Shown: positions 21,060 through 34,205, numbered from the stretch's first letter. The stretch: DNA of 64,000 nucleotides from Annona cherimola (GCA_030490835.1 CM059977.1:18023335-18087334), one strand, 5' to 3'. The notes: a model not told the origin generated them from the letters alone. A program made the numbers and translations.

Positions 21060-22712
21060 TATCCCAAAATGTTTTCATTACAAAAATTAAGTTATTCTCA
21101 AATATACCCACTACGTTTTCAAAATTTCAAATATACCCATTGTGTTTGTATTTAATCCAAAAAATGTCCATTTTGTTTTGCCAGCTAAGTTTTTTTAAAT
21201 ATCCAGTATACCCCTGTTGTAAAATAATAAATAATGAAATGAATAAAAATAAAATGAAATTAATACGCTTTAAATTTAGAATTCGTGTGCAATTAGGGCA
21301 TTAGTAAATTATAACATTCAATTTTTTCAATTTTGTCTTAAATTTGAGGGGTATATTAGTAATTTCACATATTCTTTAATGGTGTGGAATTAATATTTTT
21401 GAGATTAAATGCAAACATAATGAATATATTTGGAAGTGTGGAAGTGTAAGGAATATATTTAGAATTAAGGTAAAACGCATCGGATATAGCTGCCAATAAC
21501 CCAAAAAAAAAAAAAAAATCCACCGGGGAATATGCTTCCATCCGAGCATCCATTCCGTTCTTCGCAGCGTGCCTGAGCTTAGAGCCGGCTCCTGTTTCGG
21601 GGTCGCTGTGACGCTGTCTCGCTCCGCAGCAGCGCATCATCTTCTTCCGCTTACAATCCCTGAGCGAATCCTAATCTGCCACATGGTGAAGAGGCCGCTT
21701 CTTATCATATACAGGCAACAGCTTTTGAATTCCTTGAATATTTGATTATGTCAAGCTATTTTCCTTTTCTACTTTTTGGTTCGTAATTTTGTTGGATTTT
21801 TCCCTGGTTTTTTGATAAATCAAGATTCTTCCATGCAAAGTGGAACCCCATTCAGTTCTATCTGAGAACCAGAAAGAAGCTGATTTTCTTACCCTTTTTG
21901 CTTTGCTGTTTCTTGTTAAGCCGGAGTTGGATGAGCAAACGAATGGAATGTCGATATTCCTATTTGTTTAAGTTCTTCATGCGTTTTATTTAGTGATGCT
22001 CATTTCCGCTAGCAATTTTGAAGAACCCGTGACATACGCACTTTTTTGGCTCCAGATTGCTCAAAGTCAGTGCTTTTCTGATTGTTGCGTTGCATGGCCA
22101 ACTTGAATTCTGATTTATGCTTTGAATCTTACGGTAACTGAAATGGTCATGATTTTTGTAATTTACTCCTTGCATTGGTTTATTGCTTTTAAAATGGCAA
22201 AGCAGCCAAACATTTCCTCTCGGAAAATTTGTCCTCTTTTGGGTAATGTACTAGAACAAACCACTGGCAATGGGAAATTAACTGCATTGGCTGTGAAAGA
22301 TATATTATAAAAAAAAAAAAAAAACCTGGATGAGAGCCCAAACATCGCATCTTTCACTGCTTTCTCAGTTCTTTCCTTTTTTTTCTTCTTCTTTTTTTTC
22401 TTGAAATAATCAGTTCTTCCTGTTAGACTGCCCTTTTTAAACCCTGACCAACACCTGCTCTTTTTGATGTTTTGCTTAGGGTTATCGGTTTCATGATAGA
22501 TTAACATGTTATAACCTGCTTTAGGGTCTTTTTATTGAGTTTGTTAGTATTGTTCAATGCGAAGTATGCAATTCGGCATCATGGAAGCTAGAATTTGTTG
22601 TCCTGCTTTATCCAAATAATTCTTTTAATTCTATGCCGCATCCAAGTCCGTCCTTTTATATAGATTTTTCATTTTGTTTCTTGATGAAAATCTCTTTTTA
22701 AGTTGTGAAGGT
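21060..22712 (+). other. promoter and 5' leader region of the CENP-O gene
   Basis: GC-richer DNA from about 21520 to 21720 (CCGAGCATCCATTCCG, GGGTCGCTGTGACGC) probably holds the transcription start and a non-coding first exon, followed by an intron ending just before the coding ATG at 22713 (acceptor near GTTGTGAAG). The exact leader exon cannot be fixed. The part left of 21500 is AT-rich with CAAATATACCCA-type repeat phrases. Confidence 0.45.
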
Positions 22713-25700
22713 ATGGAGAATGAAATGGATGAGTCCTTAAGATGGAAAATTGGGAGAAAACAACCACTTCTTATTGGGGATGGTTCTGCTCGCAAGGTCC
22801 ATGTTTATTTTGAAGCATTTTTTTTTCTTGAAATGATTTTCGAAATTTAATCCAGCTTCCTTTCAAATTTCTGACTTTCCCTTCTCACGTGATGTGATCC
22901 TGATTCCTGATATTGGAAAAATGTAAATATCTTTCCCCAGTTTGTTGCTTGTGGAAGAAGTATTTCACTTATTGCAATTGGGAAATGTGGCTGGCTGAGT
23001 CCCACTCTTGCACATATCAACCTGGAATGCATACAGGCCCTGATTTTTCATCTTGTCAGTCCCTTGGTTCATTCTTCTCTGATCCAAAATTAGGTGTTGA
23101 GCTGTCAATTCTCTGTGTATGAAGGATAAATGGTTGAAGGAATTGGCCACTTCCAGGCCTAATTCCTGGATGCTATATGCCTGATTACTCAACTACACTG
23201 ATTGTCTACTCGAGGCATCTAGCCAGAGGGAGTGTGCCTTTTTTTTTTTTTTTGCCCCTTTCTTCTTTTTCTGTGTCAGATTTACATCTTGGAGATAGCA
23301 GGATGCTAAGAGTGCCTAAGAAAATTTTATTGCATCTGATTGTTCTCTGTATTACCTCCAATTTATGAAAAATCTACAACTAATATAATGGCAAAATTCT
23401 ACAGCAACTTGATCAACTGAAGGGGCGGGTTTATTCACTTACAGGAGAAATGGTATGTGCTCTTAGCTTGATTTTGTCCTACTCATTTTCTGTAAGAAAT
23501 ATTTTGATTTTCTCCATCTACAGTTTCAGTTCATGACACAAGGGACTGCACAAATGTGGCCCACTTGTTGCAATTATATTTCTAGCACTCAGCCAACAGG
23601 AGGACACCAGTTTTTTCACTCTGCATGTCCTCTTTGTTTGTATAATTCTTGTAAAAATGATTTATCAATATTCTTATTGTATGCATCTGTAAGAAATGTG
23701 TTGCCAGCTTAATGCCAAAGTGTTTTTGATAGATTGTCTAAACAGTAGGCATAACTAGCATTTCCTAAATGCTGGGTGGGGCTTTCGTTGTGATGAATTT
23801 CTGTAGGATTACAAAATCTCTACTTCTCTATCAAGTTATTCACAATACTTTGGTCATATGTGATATAGCCTGGGAATCATAAAGAAATAGAAGAAAGAGG
23901 AAAGATACTCTCAATGGGGTGACAAGGGAAGAAATGGGAAGAAGTTAGAAGAATTGGGGATTGAAGAGTTAGAAGAGAATTGAAGAAGAACAACAGGTAA
24001 TTTTAGGAAAACAAGGATCTTAATTAATCAATTAATCATCAAAATTAGCTGGCTTATATATGAACAAAGCAACCCTATTTATAAGAATAGATAACTTACA
24101 CAACTAGAAACAAGAAACCTTTACAACAAAGAAACTTGTACAACAAGTGAACTTACAGACCAAAAAAAAAAAAAAATTCAAAATAGAAACAAGCAACTTA
24201 AAATGATCTTAACTGTTCATTAACAAATACTAAAATAAACCCTTAATTAATCCTAGTTTCTAGGATTGTGCTTAGTATAGGTATGATTTCGGTGTATGCC
24301 AGCATGATCTCCATCACTATGCATTTTGATTTTTGCAGCTTGCTATTCTGATGTAGGAAGTAGTTATCAGTCAGACACTCATCCCAAAAATTATGACAAT
24401 TTATTAGGGGATATGATCCTATTAGCCTAGGCTAATAGGAACTCTTGTTAGTCCTGGCACATGTGTATATGTGCTATTTTATTCTTTCATGAAACTCTGG
24501 GCTTAAGTGTATTTAATTCACATACCAAAATTTATAATTCTTAGATATGTTTATATATATATATATATATATTTTCTAAACTTCAAAATCAAACAGTTCT
24601 TGAGATGAATTAAATACAAATCTAAGAATTGTAAAATTTTGTATGTGAATTAAATATACCCATGCCCATAGTTTCATTGAAAAAAAAAAAAAAAAAACCT
24701 ATGTGCCCAGACTAGTGAGAGTTCCTATTGGCCTAGGCTAACAGGATTATGGCCCATCCATTAGACCATCTTTATACTTATGAGATGTATCATTGTGCTC
24801 TGGAATGCATGACTTGCCTAGCACACAATCATCTTCTCAGAATTCCTGCTAAGAAATCTGAATTTTTATGCAGGAGGAAGATTTACGCTTAGAGATTACC
24901 AAAGCAAGAGGTCAGGAACCATAGTTTACCCATTTTCCATTATTTTGGAATGAATTTGTTTGGTGCTTGAAAAATAATTTGGATTTTTTGAACTTCTTTA
25001 TTCCCTTGCAGTGTCAAATCTTATGAAGAGGCATGAAGTGTTATCAGAGCGCCTGTCAAGGTATATAATTTGTTGTGATTAATGCAGTCTAAAATTTTCA
25101 ATGCCCAATCTGGATACTTTGGTCCTTTTCATTAATGTTCACCTTGGTGCCTGTATTTGAACCTATGTCCTTCTTGAGTGTGTTACCACCAAATAATTTC
25201 ACAACCATGCGCGAGCACCTATTTCGAAATGTTTTGTTATGTCTTTGTGCCTAAAGCTTCTGATGCTTTTCTGCCAGAATTTGCAGCTTGTCTTAGATAT
25301 TTTTATTTTAATTGTTTTTAAATGACATGTTTAGGTTGTATTGGGTTTCATGGTATCAACCGAACCTTTTCTTGTTGCTGCAAAAGACATTTAACACGGT
25401 TTATATATGGCAATTGCTATAAAGTTAAACTTTATCTCTAACATGGTTTTAAAACCGTGGACATAATGTTTTTACTTTTTAACTTAAAATTTTCATCAGG
25501 TGGGGCAGGCTTAATGAGGACAATTTTGAAGGCTAGTATGCTAACTGGGGCAAAAGTGACTGTTGCCACAATGCATTCACTTCTGGGGGATGTTTGTAGC
25601 TAGGCATGCTGATATATTGATTTTGAAGTCTCCATTCATGTTGTATAAAATCATCCCCTATCCTTGTTTGTGTTAATACTATTAATAACAGCATTGAATT

Positions 25701-28700
25701 CTTAGAAACAGCAGCTCTAATTTCCTATCTGAAGATTCTTGTATTTGTAATAGGGATTCAGACAAGTTAGTTTTTGAGCGTTTGCAGAAGGAATTTGAAG
25801 CTGCTCGAGCTGTTCAGACTGAAGGTACCCAAGAACTCTGTTGGTTGCCTCATTTCACTTTTTTGAGCTCAAATTATCTATGATTAGATCTCTGGATTTG
25901 GTATTTTTGTTATGCACTTAGCTTCTTGATTTCTTTGAATGGATCTAACATTTTTTTTTAATCAAAGATTTTAGTTGTAGTCCTTATTGATTCTCCAAGA
26001 AGATTCTCGAATAATATGGACTTGGCGAGGGCGACAACTGGCATCCATTAAACTTCTTAGGCTTTTGTTGGTTGTCAAATTTTTTGATGATCAAAATTTC
26101 CTTGACATGGTGACTGTTTTGGAAAAGCCAAAAATGGTTTACTTTTTTGAAATTGTTAGGAAAAGTTGATGGCCTTTATGAAAGTTCCTCTTCTTGAAGA
26201 GTTGGAAGTTGATGCATAGAGCAAGAACTCCAACTTGGTAAGGTCTTCAAGGAGTGTTTTGTGTTCTAATATTCCTTCACGTAGATACTATCAGGGAACA
26301 AGGTCTAATTCTCTAATTTTCAAAATCCAGATCCAAATGGATAGGAACATGGGTATCCAATTCATAGCTTGTTAACTTCTATATAACCCACTGTATTAAC
26401 CTTTTACATATATTAAACAAGTACTCGACAGTAGAAATCATGGCCAAACTAATGGTACGCACCAAGAATATGGTTGTGTGTCAGTTCTTTGTGTTAGACA
26501 GTTTTCGTTTTTCTTTTCTGAGTACAATAGATGTGTTATTAGGCTTTTTTGTAGCATACCTAAATGAAAAAGTTTATTTTTCAGAGATATCTTTGGATGG
26601 GGAAGAGTGGAATGATGGACTATTAGCCACAATTAGGGAGCAGGTTTTGTTCCTTTTCTTATCTTCCAATGCCGTTAAATGTTTTTTATGCATTTTTTCG
26701 AGAACTGACGAATTGAAAGTAATGAGACCCTTCCACGAAACAAACAAGTGAACAAAGAATGATGCAGAAAGAATTGAACTGGGATAAAGAAGATGGGTTT
26801 CTGACATGCATAAAGTTCTTGAAACTTGGCATGTTTATCAGTATATTTCTTGTGCTTCTTTGTACTTAAATTGTTTTGGGATTCTAAATTTGTGGCTGCA
26901 AAGATTTGTTTCTATAATATATGATTTTGTTACTCTTAACAAATTGGTCTGAATTCCATGATAGGTTCATATGGAAGCTGATAGGAAGGCAATGTCGGGG
27001 AATGCAAGCATATTACCAGATCCTCATTATAATGGGAAAACTACCTATAAAGTTGGAAACAAGGTGTGACATTTTTTTTTTTTTTTTTATCACCATGTTT
27101 TTTTCGCGTACGGAGGACCTGAGCCATTTAGTGCTCAGAAGTTATGCCTCAGAAGAGGTCAAGTGTTTGATAAAAAGGTGCTATGTATGTTGCATGATTA
27201 GTAACTTTCTAATTGTATAATACTCAGGTGTAATGCTTATCTATCAAATAAAGCTGAAAACCTAATGCTGGGTATGAATCATCATGGTATCGTTAAAGCG
27301 GCAATGAATCTCCTTGAAAGCAGCTCTTGTCATCTGTCAAAAACTTGGTTGCCATGAACAGTCCTGACCTTCTCTTTTATGTACCAAACCAATTGATTGG
27401 AGCAGTCACCATTATTGTTGAAGCATTGAAGGATATCTTATGTGACTCTGTAATGAGCTTTTCATCCTCATTTTGTAAGAAAGTTTTCACCTGACTGACG
27501 TGACCACCAAAAGATTTTTGACCTGAGATTCACTATAAGCTTTACTGCTATTGTATGCACACTGGTTCTATTGCATATCCATGTTTACCATATGGACTGC
27601 GATATACTTCTCGTGAAGACTTCTCTGTGTCTATTGGATTCTTGTCTCTATGTATTCTGGAAGATTGACAAGAACTCCATAGCTGTCAATTTGAATTTGG
27701 ATAGAAAAACTTTAGGACTCATTTGATGCCAATCTTGGCATTATATTGGAAAGCATATTGGTAAGATTTACCTTGTTGTGAGAATAATTACCTCTAATCT
27801 TTGCAACTGTCTATCAATTTAAGGGTTAAATTTGTTTTATCATGGATACCTATTGCCCACAGTGCTACTCTTTGCATCAAGCATGCCCTGAGTGCCTTCA
27901 TCAAGCAGTTTCTCATTCAGGCAAGCATCCTAGAATGACATGCAACCCAGAGATTCTTGTTTTATGTGTGTTTTCCTGGATTTTTGAAATGTCAAAACTG
28001 TTACCTCATGTTCTTCCATTAGCAATGCTTGATTTTAGTTTTTGCAACTTGTGGAGTTTGCATAATGTTGTAAGCTCTGGACCAGACCAACTATTTAAAG
28101 CTGAAACTGACAGGGCCAAAAGATTAAGCTGGTCAGGATGGTGAACCATCAAACTAGTTGACTTCCATCCATCTTTAACTTTTTTTTCTTGAAAATTGAA
28201 GCATAATGTTCAACCTCCATCTGTCTTTAATAAGCATTTTTTTCCCCTTGAAATCGAAGCGTAATGTTCAACCTCCATCCATCTTTAATAACTTTTTTTA
28301 TTATTATTGATATTATTAAAGATATGTATGAGGGGGCTGTTACAAATGTGAGAACCATTAGCGGAGATACTAATGTCTTCCCAGTTAAAATAGGTTTACA
28401 TCAAGGCTCAGCCTTGAGTCCTTACCTTTTTACCTTAGTAATAGATGAAATTACTAGACATCTCCAAGAAGAAGTACCTTGGTGTATGTTATTTGCAGAT
28501 GACATTGTTCTAATAGATGAAAGTAAAGAAGGACTAAATTTAAAATTGAATAGGTGGGTAGATGCTCTAGAATCTAATGGTTTTAGAATTAGTCGCACAA
28601 AAACTGAATATATGAAATGCAATTTTAATAATAGTGAGAACCCGGATGATGAACCAATTAAGATTTTAGATCAAACAGTAACAAAAACTAATCACTTTCG

Positions 28701-31700
28701 GTACTTAGGATCAATAGTTCAAGAGAACGGGGAAATCGAGAAAGATATAATACATAGAATTCAAGCAGGATGGAAGAAATGGAGAAGTGCGTCAGGAATT
28801 TTATGTGACCGTCGAGTTCCAGTCAAATTAAAAGGAAAATTTTATAAGACTGCGATTAGACCTGCTATGCTTTATGGGGCAGAATGTTGGGCAGTTAAAG
28901 AGCAACATATACAAAAAATGAGCGTAGCGGAAATGAGAATGTTAAGGTGGATGAGTGGTAAAACAAGAAAAGATAAAATTAGGAATGAAATAATTCGAGA
29001 AAACTTAAAAGTGAGACCAATTAATGATAAAATGAGAGAAAATAGATTAAGATGGTTTGGTCATGTTAAAAGGAGGCCCGAAGTAGCACTGGTTAGGAAA
29101 ACAGAGTTTATCCAAGTAGAAGGTGGTAGAAGAATGAGAGGAAGACCCAAAAAAACATGGATGGAAGTAATTAAACAAGATTTAAAAATATTACATATTA
29201 CTGAAAATTTAGTCTTAAATCGCCAAGAATGGCGTAACAGAATCCATGCAGCCGACCCCACATAGGTGGGAAATGGCTTATGATGATGATGATGATGATG
29301 ATGATGATTGAAAATTGACGCATAATGTTCAAAGCCATCTCAGTTGAGACTCTTTTTGTATCCCATGTCTATTGTTTAAATTTTGAAACTCCTATTTACA
29401 CTTAGAAAGTAATGGTTTTCATCCTATGGGGAAAAAGGAACAGGCCATCAAGCCAAACAATTCAAGTAACAGGTTTTAATTGCTAGTTCAGTTTTAAAAC
29501 ACGAGTTTGGACTAAAACTCCATTGATGTCATTCATAAGCAACAATTTTTTGAGGTGAAGATTAGCTTTTCTGTCCTTTTGAAACACAACTTCATAGCTG
29601 GTCTGTATGTTTATCTGGTGATGATCTTGTTATTTCAATTTGAAATATTGTTTTTGAACAGGGGAAAAATAAGATCTTATGACTTGAGCTGGAAGGCTTG
29701 ACCTTAAATTTTTATTCTTCAGAATCATGATTTTGATAGTGTAAGCCACTACATGTCCCAATATGATACAATATGTGGCTATTGAAGCGATTGATTGCAT
29801 GTCTTTATAGTATTTTGAGACTTGTTGGGTTGAATTCACAACTAGTTATTCTTTTGAGCAGATAATATGTTGTTTGGAAGGTGCAAGAATTGGCATCCAG
29901 TATGAGACATCTTTTGCTGGTAAATATGAGGCAGCATCCTACCTGTTGTTTTGATAGTACAAACTAGGGACTCATAATTCATATGTTCAACCTGAACTTA
30001 ATTTCACTGGCTCCATTAATTCCATACACACCCACTTTTTCCACCCTTTTTTGTGCGATATCGTGATGTGACATCCAATTACCCCACTTCCCAATCATTA
30101 TCTCTACATTGCAATCATTGCAATCATTTTCGCACATTTTTCATACAAGTATTATCTATTTTAGCTCTATTCTCTTTAATTCCTAATCATTGCTCTTATC
30201 ATATTACATCACTTTCTCGTTTTTCAAAAATTTTTACACAATTTTTTACCCCCCTTTTTCTACATAATACCAAACAGAGCCTGGATCACCTGGTGACTTT
30301 CTTAGATGGGGATTGTATTTGGCTTGATAGGATCTGAATTTTTTGGCATATATGGAAATTATAGAGGGTTAAATATTCTCAAACAAAGTGTACATTGACC
30401 GAAACTTTTTTGAGGGAAGGTAGAGGATGAATGAAAGGGGCAAGAAAGAGCTGTAGAGAGGACAAAGCTGGCATAATAGCCAGGCTACACAACACTCAGA
30501 AATGACTATTCGAAATTGTTGCCCCTACTTGTGCTACATCCCCCATTCTCTTTCCTGCCCTAGGCTGTCTTCATCTTTGTACTTCTGGAAACAATCAGGC
30601 TCTCTGTTGATCGTTGTCCATATCTGAGTCAATAACTTCCAAGTTAAAGCCATCGAATTTTAGCTGGTTGCAACTTCCCAGCAGATCAGTTGTCAGTCTC
30701 ATTTGCCTACAAGTCAACTCCATTGCTTAGAGGTCCATATTGACCTTGCTGCTTGGAATCCAACGGCCCATATTGATAACATTCCTTGTGTATTAGCTGC
30801 AGACTGATCCAAACATTCTTTGTTTTCAAATGCAGGAGAACCATGCGAAATATATCATTGTGTTCTTGAAAGTAAATCATTTCTTGAAAAGATGACTGTC
30901 ATTGAGCACACAGTTCCTTTCTTTCTTCCAATACGGGAAGCTGAAAATGATCTTCTCTCTTCTAATGCAATGGTTGGTATAGTGAATGAATGTTATTTCA
31001 AAATTTCTGTTCATGACTTATTTTTTCAGATTATTTTGCCGTTCAGCTGATGAAATTCCTTAATATTGCTGAGAACTTGCTATTACTAAACTTTTCAGCT
31101 GATATTTTGATTTATTTTCAGAAATTCATAGATTATGTTGGAGAAATCTTGCAGGCTTATGTTGATAGACGGGAGCAGGTACTTCAAAATATTTTTGTTG
31201 TTTGTCTTTTCTGTCCTTTCTATTTTTTTTCCTATATTTTGTTACCCTTTTAATTATTTCTATTTATGACTGTATACATCACTTTCTCATGCCAGAAGGT
31301 GACAAGGAGTAGATGCATTTATTACTGTAGTTATGAAAATGCATTTGCATCTATTTATGGTGCTGTATGCTTTTAAAAAAAAAAAATCATTACATGGGCA
31401 TTATTTTGTGCAGGAAGCTGGTCTTTTTTTTTTTTTTTTTGGGGCCCAGTTACCTACGTTGAACCCGATGTATCTGAATGGATGTGTAATTTGACTGAAG
31501 ATGTTACTGAATGTCTATGCAGGTTCGTCTGATGAGGGAGTTGTATGGGAACCAGATTGGAGAGCTTTATCATAGCATTTCATTCAGTTGGGTTGAATTT
31601 GTATTGGAGGATTTTGAGTGGTATGCTGCACCTCCCCGTCTCCGCCCCTACACGATACCATTCTTCCTCTTTTGACAAGATTTATGTTTGTTGGTGGATT

Positions 31701-34205
31701 CACTCAAAATTATAATCCCTGAAATCCAGTCAGTGTAATAAAATTGGTTCAATTGAGGGCAACATATAACTCTTTTCTTCATAGTTCTATCCTTGGAGTT
31801 GAGAAACTATGTGTTGCATGATTTGGGTGGATTTTGTTATCTAATTCACATTCTCATCTTACCATATGGGAGAAATTCTCCATTGCTCTTATCTTTGGAG
31901 ATTGTTCTATTACTGTGATGTGATCTCTGCTGTAGCTTATCTGCCAAAAATAGGTTGCTTTGCTGGTAATTTGGTTGGTTAGGCAGAAAATAGATGATTC
32001 TTTGCCCCTCCACACATCTCACCACTGAAATATCTTTGTTGTTTGTGCAAATGATTAGAAAACATTTGGATATTTCATTTGACTCATGCTTTGTTGTCAA
32101 GTGCAAGTGTTTTGATAAGTACAAATCCACAGATAAGCAGCCTATCCCTGTAGTTTGTCAGGTTTTGCTTGACTAACCTACCAAATGTCACTTAGTTCTG
32201 TGAATGGTTTTGATATGCATCATATTAATTAGGCTGTGAGTTCCATTCAATCAATACTCATTGCTTGCTTGGTAATCTAGATCGCCAATCATCTGTTTGG
32301 AGATTTCATGCCTTTAAGCTTTCGATATGCTGATATATTCTAAAGCAGATTTGTTTTTATAAAAATTTTATTTTTTAATATGTTTTCTGTAGCAAGATCA
32401 CTGTCAGTCTCCGATACGCAGATATTGTTTCTGCACTGCCAACACGAGTCAGAGTCTTGGCATGGCCATTGCATTCTGCCAAGAAAATTGTTATGTCTCC
32501 AACAGCACTCAGGAAAGGAAATGGACTAACTGCTGCTCAGCCAGTTCCAGCACGTCTTACTTATGCAGAGGATGCCTTAAGAACTACAAGCTTGCCAGAA
32601 GGTCTTGCTTAATCCTTGTTCATCAGTTGGGCTTTATCGTGTTCTTGTTTTTCATTTCTTAGATGGTGGCAACTCTACTGCATATGAATTTTGTGATCAG
32701 TGCCTGTACTTCTATTGAACGACTAATTTATGGAAGAGTCTCTTGGTTGGTGCCATTCTTCCGATGTTGGTTATGAAACTTGATGCGAGCCATTGAAATT
32801 GCATAATGAGTACCACATTTAACTTGATTGTTGAGAATGTCCTATTGGTCTAATATTGAGGATATGCTCCATTCAAAGTGACGGAATGACATTCAATGAT
32901 GCCTTGTGGATTGTGAGTCACCACCATGCAACAAACTATGAAGTGCAGAGACATGAGTCACCACCGTGTAAGAAACTGTTAATGCAGAACTCACGGAAGG
33001 CCTCCTTCCGAACATCTCTTTATTTCAATTTTTTGCTTTTTTTCCCCTTTGACAGCATATGCAGAGATTGTACTGAACTTGTCAAGAGCACTTCTGCAAA
33101 TATTTCCATATTTGGACAAGAATACAAGCGAAAAGAGTGTAGCAGTTCCAGTGTAAGTAAAGAATCACATACTCTCATAGGAAATGTTAGGGTGCTAGGT
33201 TATTATATATATTACGAAAAAAGAGAGATGACCTGTGGCAATATAGTGCACATGCACCCATGAATTTCCAATGTAAGGTAAGAATCACATACTCCCATAG
33301 GAAATGTTAGGGTTCTAGGTTATTATATATTTTACAAAAAAAGAGAGATGACCTGTGGCAATATAGTGCACACGGACCCATGAATCATGATCTCATGATC
33401 CCCTTCCATGTTCTTCTAACAGATACCTGAGACATATCATCTAAACCAAGCCCTAGTCAACCTAATCTGCTGTTAAAGAGGTTGGACTGGAAAAACCCAA
33501 ATTAATGTTTGATGATGCCACTTTTATGCGAGTTCATGTGGGGCAAAGGATATCAGAACTAGATGTAGTTTGATGATGCCACTTTTATGCGAGTTCATGT
33601 GGGCAAAGGATATCAGAACTAGATGTAGTAATATATGCACTTTTAGGTTCTCGGTAGATCAATGTCTGAGCTTATCTTCTTTTCATTTGTTTGGGTGAGA
33701 TAAAGAGTTTTCATGTTCTCATCATTAATAGATGGGTGAGCCAGACTTAGTTGTGTGAATTCTCTGGCACAGCCGTTTTTTCAGTTTCTTTAGTCCTTTT
33801 GCTTGTCCATTACTGGCTTAGTTACTGGTTTGATCTTTTGCTAAGCTATTTTGAAGAAACCTATGTAGTTGGACCCATTGATCTGGATCGATTATATCCT
33901 TTCATGTCAGATGGAAAATGCAATCAGAAGCCTGAGCGATAGATTTGTTTCTTGCATTTAGTTTGCTAATGTACAATGATATCATGGTCCAGCAAGAGAG
34001 TCACCAGTTCATGATATTGGCCCTCTAGCAATGAGCGCATAGTTTTCTTGCTTTGGATTTCTATTGATGTTTTTGGACATGTTATGCTTATTTTGGTGTT
34101 TCATGAGAAAGGAATTGCTTTGTATGATGCAGAGAGAAAACCCTGGCCAAGGAAGAGACAGGCACAACAAACAGTCAATTGCCGAACCTTGGTACTAACA
34201 TGTAA
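22713..34205 (+). CDS. CENP-O: centromere/kinetochore protein CENP-O, 14 exons
   Basis: CENP-O belongs to the constitutive centromere-associated network of the inner kinetochore (Mcm21 in yeast). Exons by frame and GT..AG sites: 22713-22796, 23405-23452, 24874-24910, 25012-25060, 25754-25824, 26585-26643, 26965-27063, 29862-29919, 30836-30972, 31122-31178, 31523-31620, 32393-32601, 33056-33152, 34133-34205. They join without a stop into 391 residues. Residues of about 29-115 are charged and helical (QLDQLKGRVYSL, VSNLMKRHEVLSERL), a likely coiled coil. The CENP-O core follows: IEHTVPFFLPIREAENDLL, KFIDYVGEILQAYVDRREQ, then FECKITVSLRYADIVSALPTR, which parallels the human VPVFIP and LLYKDLTATLP segments. 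The tail is polar. The last splice is supported because a GTAAGT donor overlaps a TAA in the unspliced frame and the next exon reopens it. Start choice and any extra 5' exon are uncertain. Confidence 0.85.
24407..24757. mobile_element. family B foldback MITE in a CENP-O intron
   Basis: The left arm GATCCTATTAGCCTAGGCTA..GGAACTCT and reversed right arm ATAATCCTGTTAGCCTAGGC..GGAACTCT pair over more than 30 bases. The AT-rich interior (a TA microsatellite at about 24548-24570) is also symmetrical: AATTTATAATTCTTAGAT pairs with ATCTAAGAATTGTAAAATT. It lies between the second and third coding exons of CENP-O and avoids splice sites. No clear target duplication was found. Confidence 0.8.
28168..28300. 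repeat. short tandem units at the LINE insertion site
   Basis: CCATCCATCTTTAA..GAAAATTGAAGCATAATGTTCAACCT-type units recur at about 28168, 28218 and 28272. A further GAAAATTGACGCATAATGTTCAAA follows the LINE at about 29309. The LINE therefore landed inside a small pre-existing tandem array, which hides its target duplication. Confidence 0.65.
28300..29309 (+). mobile_element. 5'-truncated RTE-type LINE retrotransposon
   Basis: An uninterrupted frame of about 316 codons to the stop at 29265 encodes the C-terminal half of a non-LTR reverse transcriptase. It has VFPVKIGLHQGSALSPYLF (RT palm), the catalytic FADDIVLI, then KTEYMKCNF, FRYLGSIVQ, AMLYGAECWAVK and RWFGHVKRRP. The N-terminal endonuclease and RT fingers are missing. 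The 3' end is a run of TGA/ATG triplets (about 29280-29309), the simple-repeat tail typical of RTE-clade LINEs and unlike a poly(A) tail. It sits in the 2.8-kb CENP-O intron between exons 7 and 8, in the sense direction. The open frame and clean tail point to a recent insertion. It cannot encode its own mobility. Confidence 0.9.
33145..33385. repeat. 120-bp tandem duplication spanning a CENP-O exon/intron junction
   Basis: The unit beginning GTTCCAGTGTAAGTAAAGAATC at 33145 (last bases of exon 13, its donor and intron) recurs near 33264 as ATTTCCAATGTAAGGTAAGAATC. Both continue with CATAGGAAATGTTAGGGT and GAGAGATGACCTGTGGCA. The second copy carries its own GTAAG-type donor-like sites. Confidence 0.9.
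33508..33629. repeat. 61-bp tandem duplication in a CENP-O intron
   Basis: The segment starting TTTGATGATGCCACTTTTAT at 33508 is repeated from 33569 and differs by one G in a GGGG run. It is very recent and lies in the last intron. Confidence 0.95.

Noticed and set aside
21365..22507. Minus-strand frames opposite the CENP-O leader
   Set aside because: They contain poly-Phe and poly-Lys runs from A/T tracts and have no support.
27842..28144. 100-residue plus-strand frame with many cysteines and histidines
   Set aside because: It lies in a CENP-O intron, has no recognisable domain, and CENP-O splices across it. It is taken as a chance frame.
33154..33156. TAA as the true end of CENP-O
   Set aside because: It is part of a strong GTAAGT donor, and splicing to 34133 keeps the frame and adds 24 residues before a clean stop. 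It remains possible as an alternative form.
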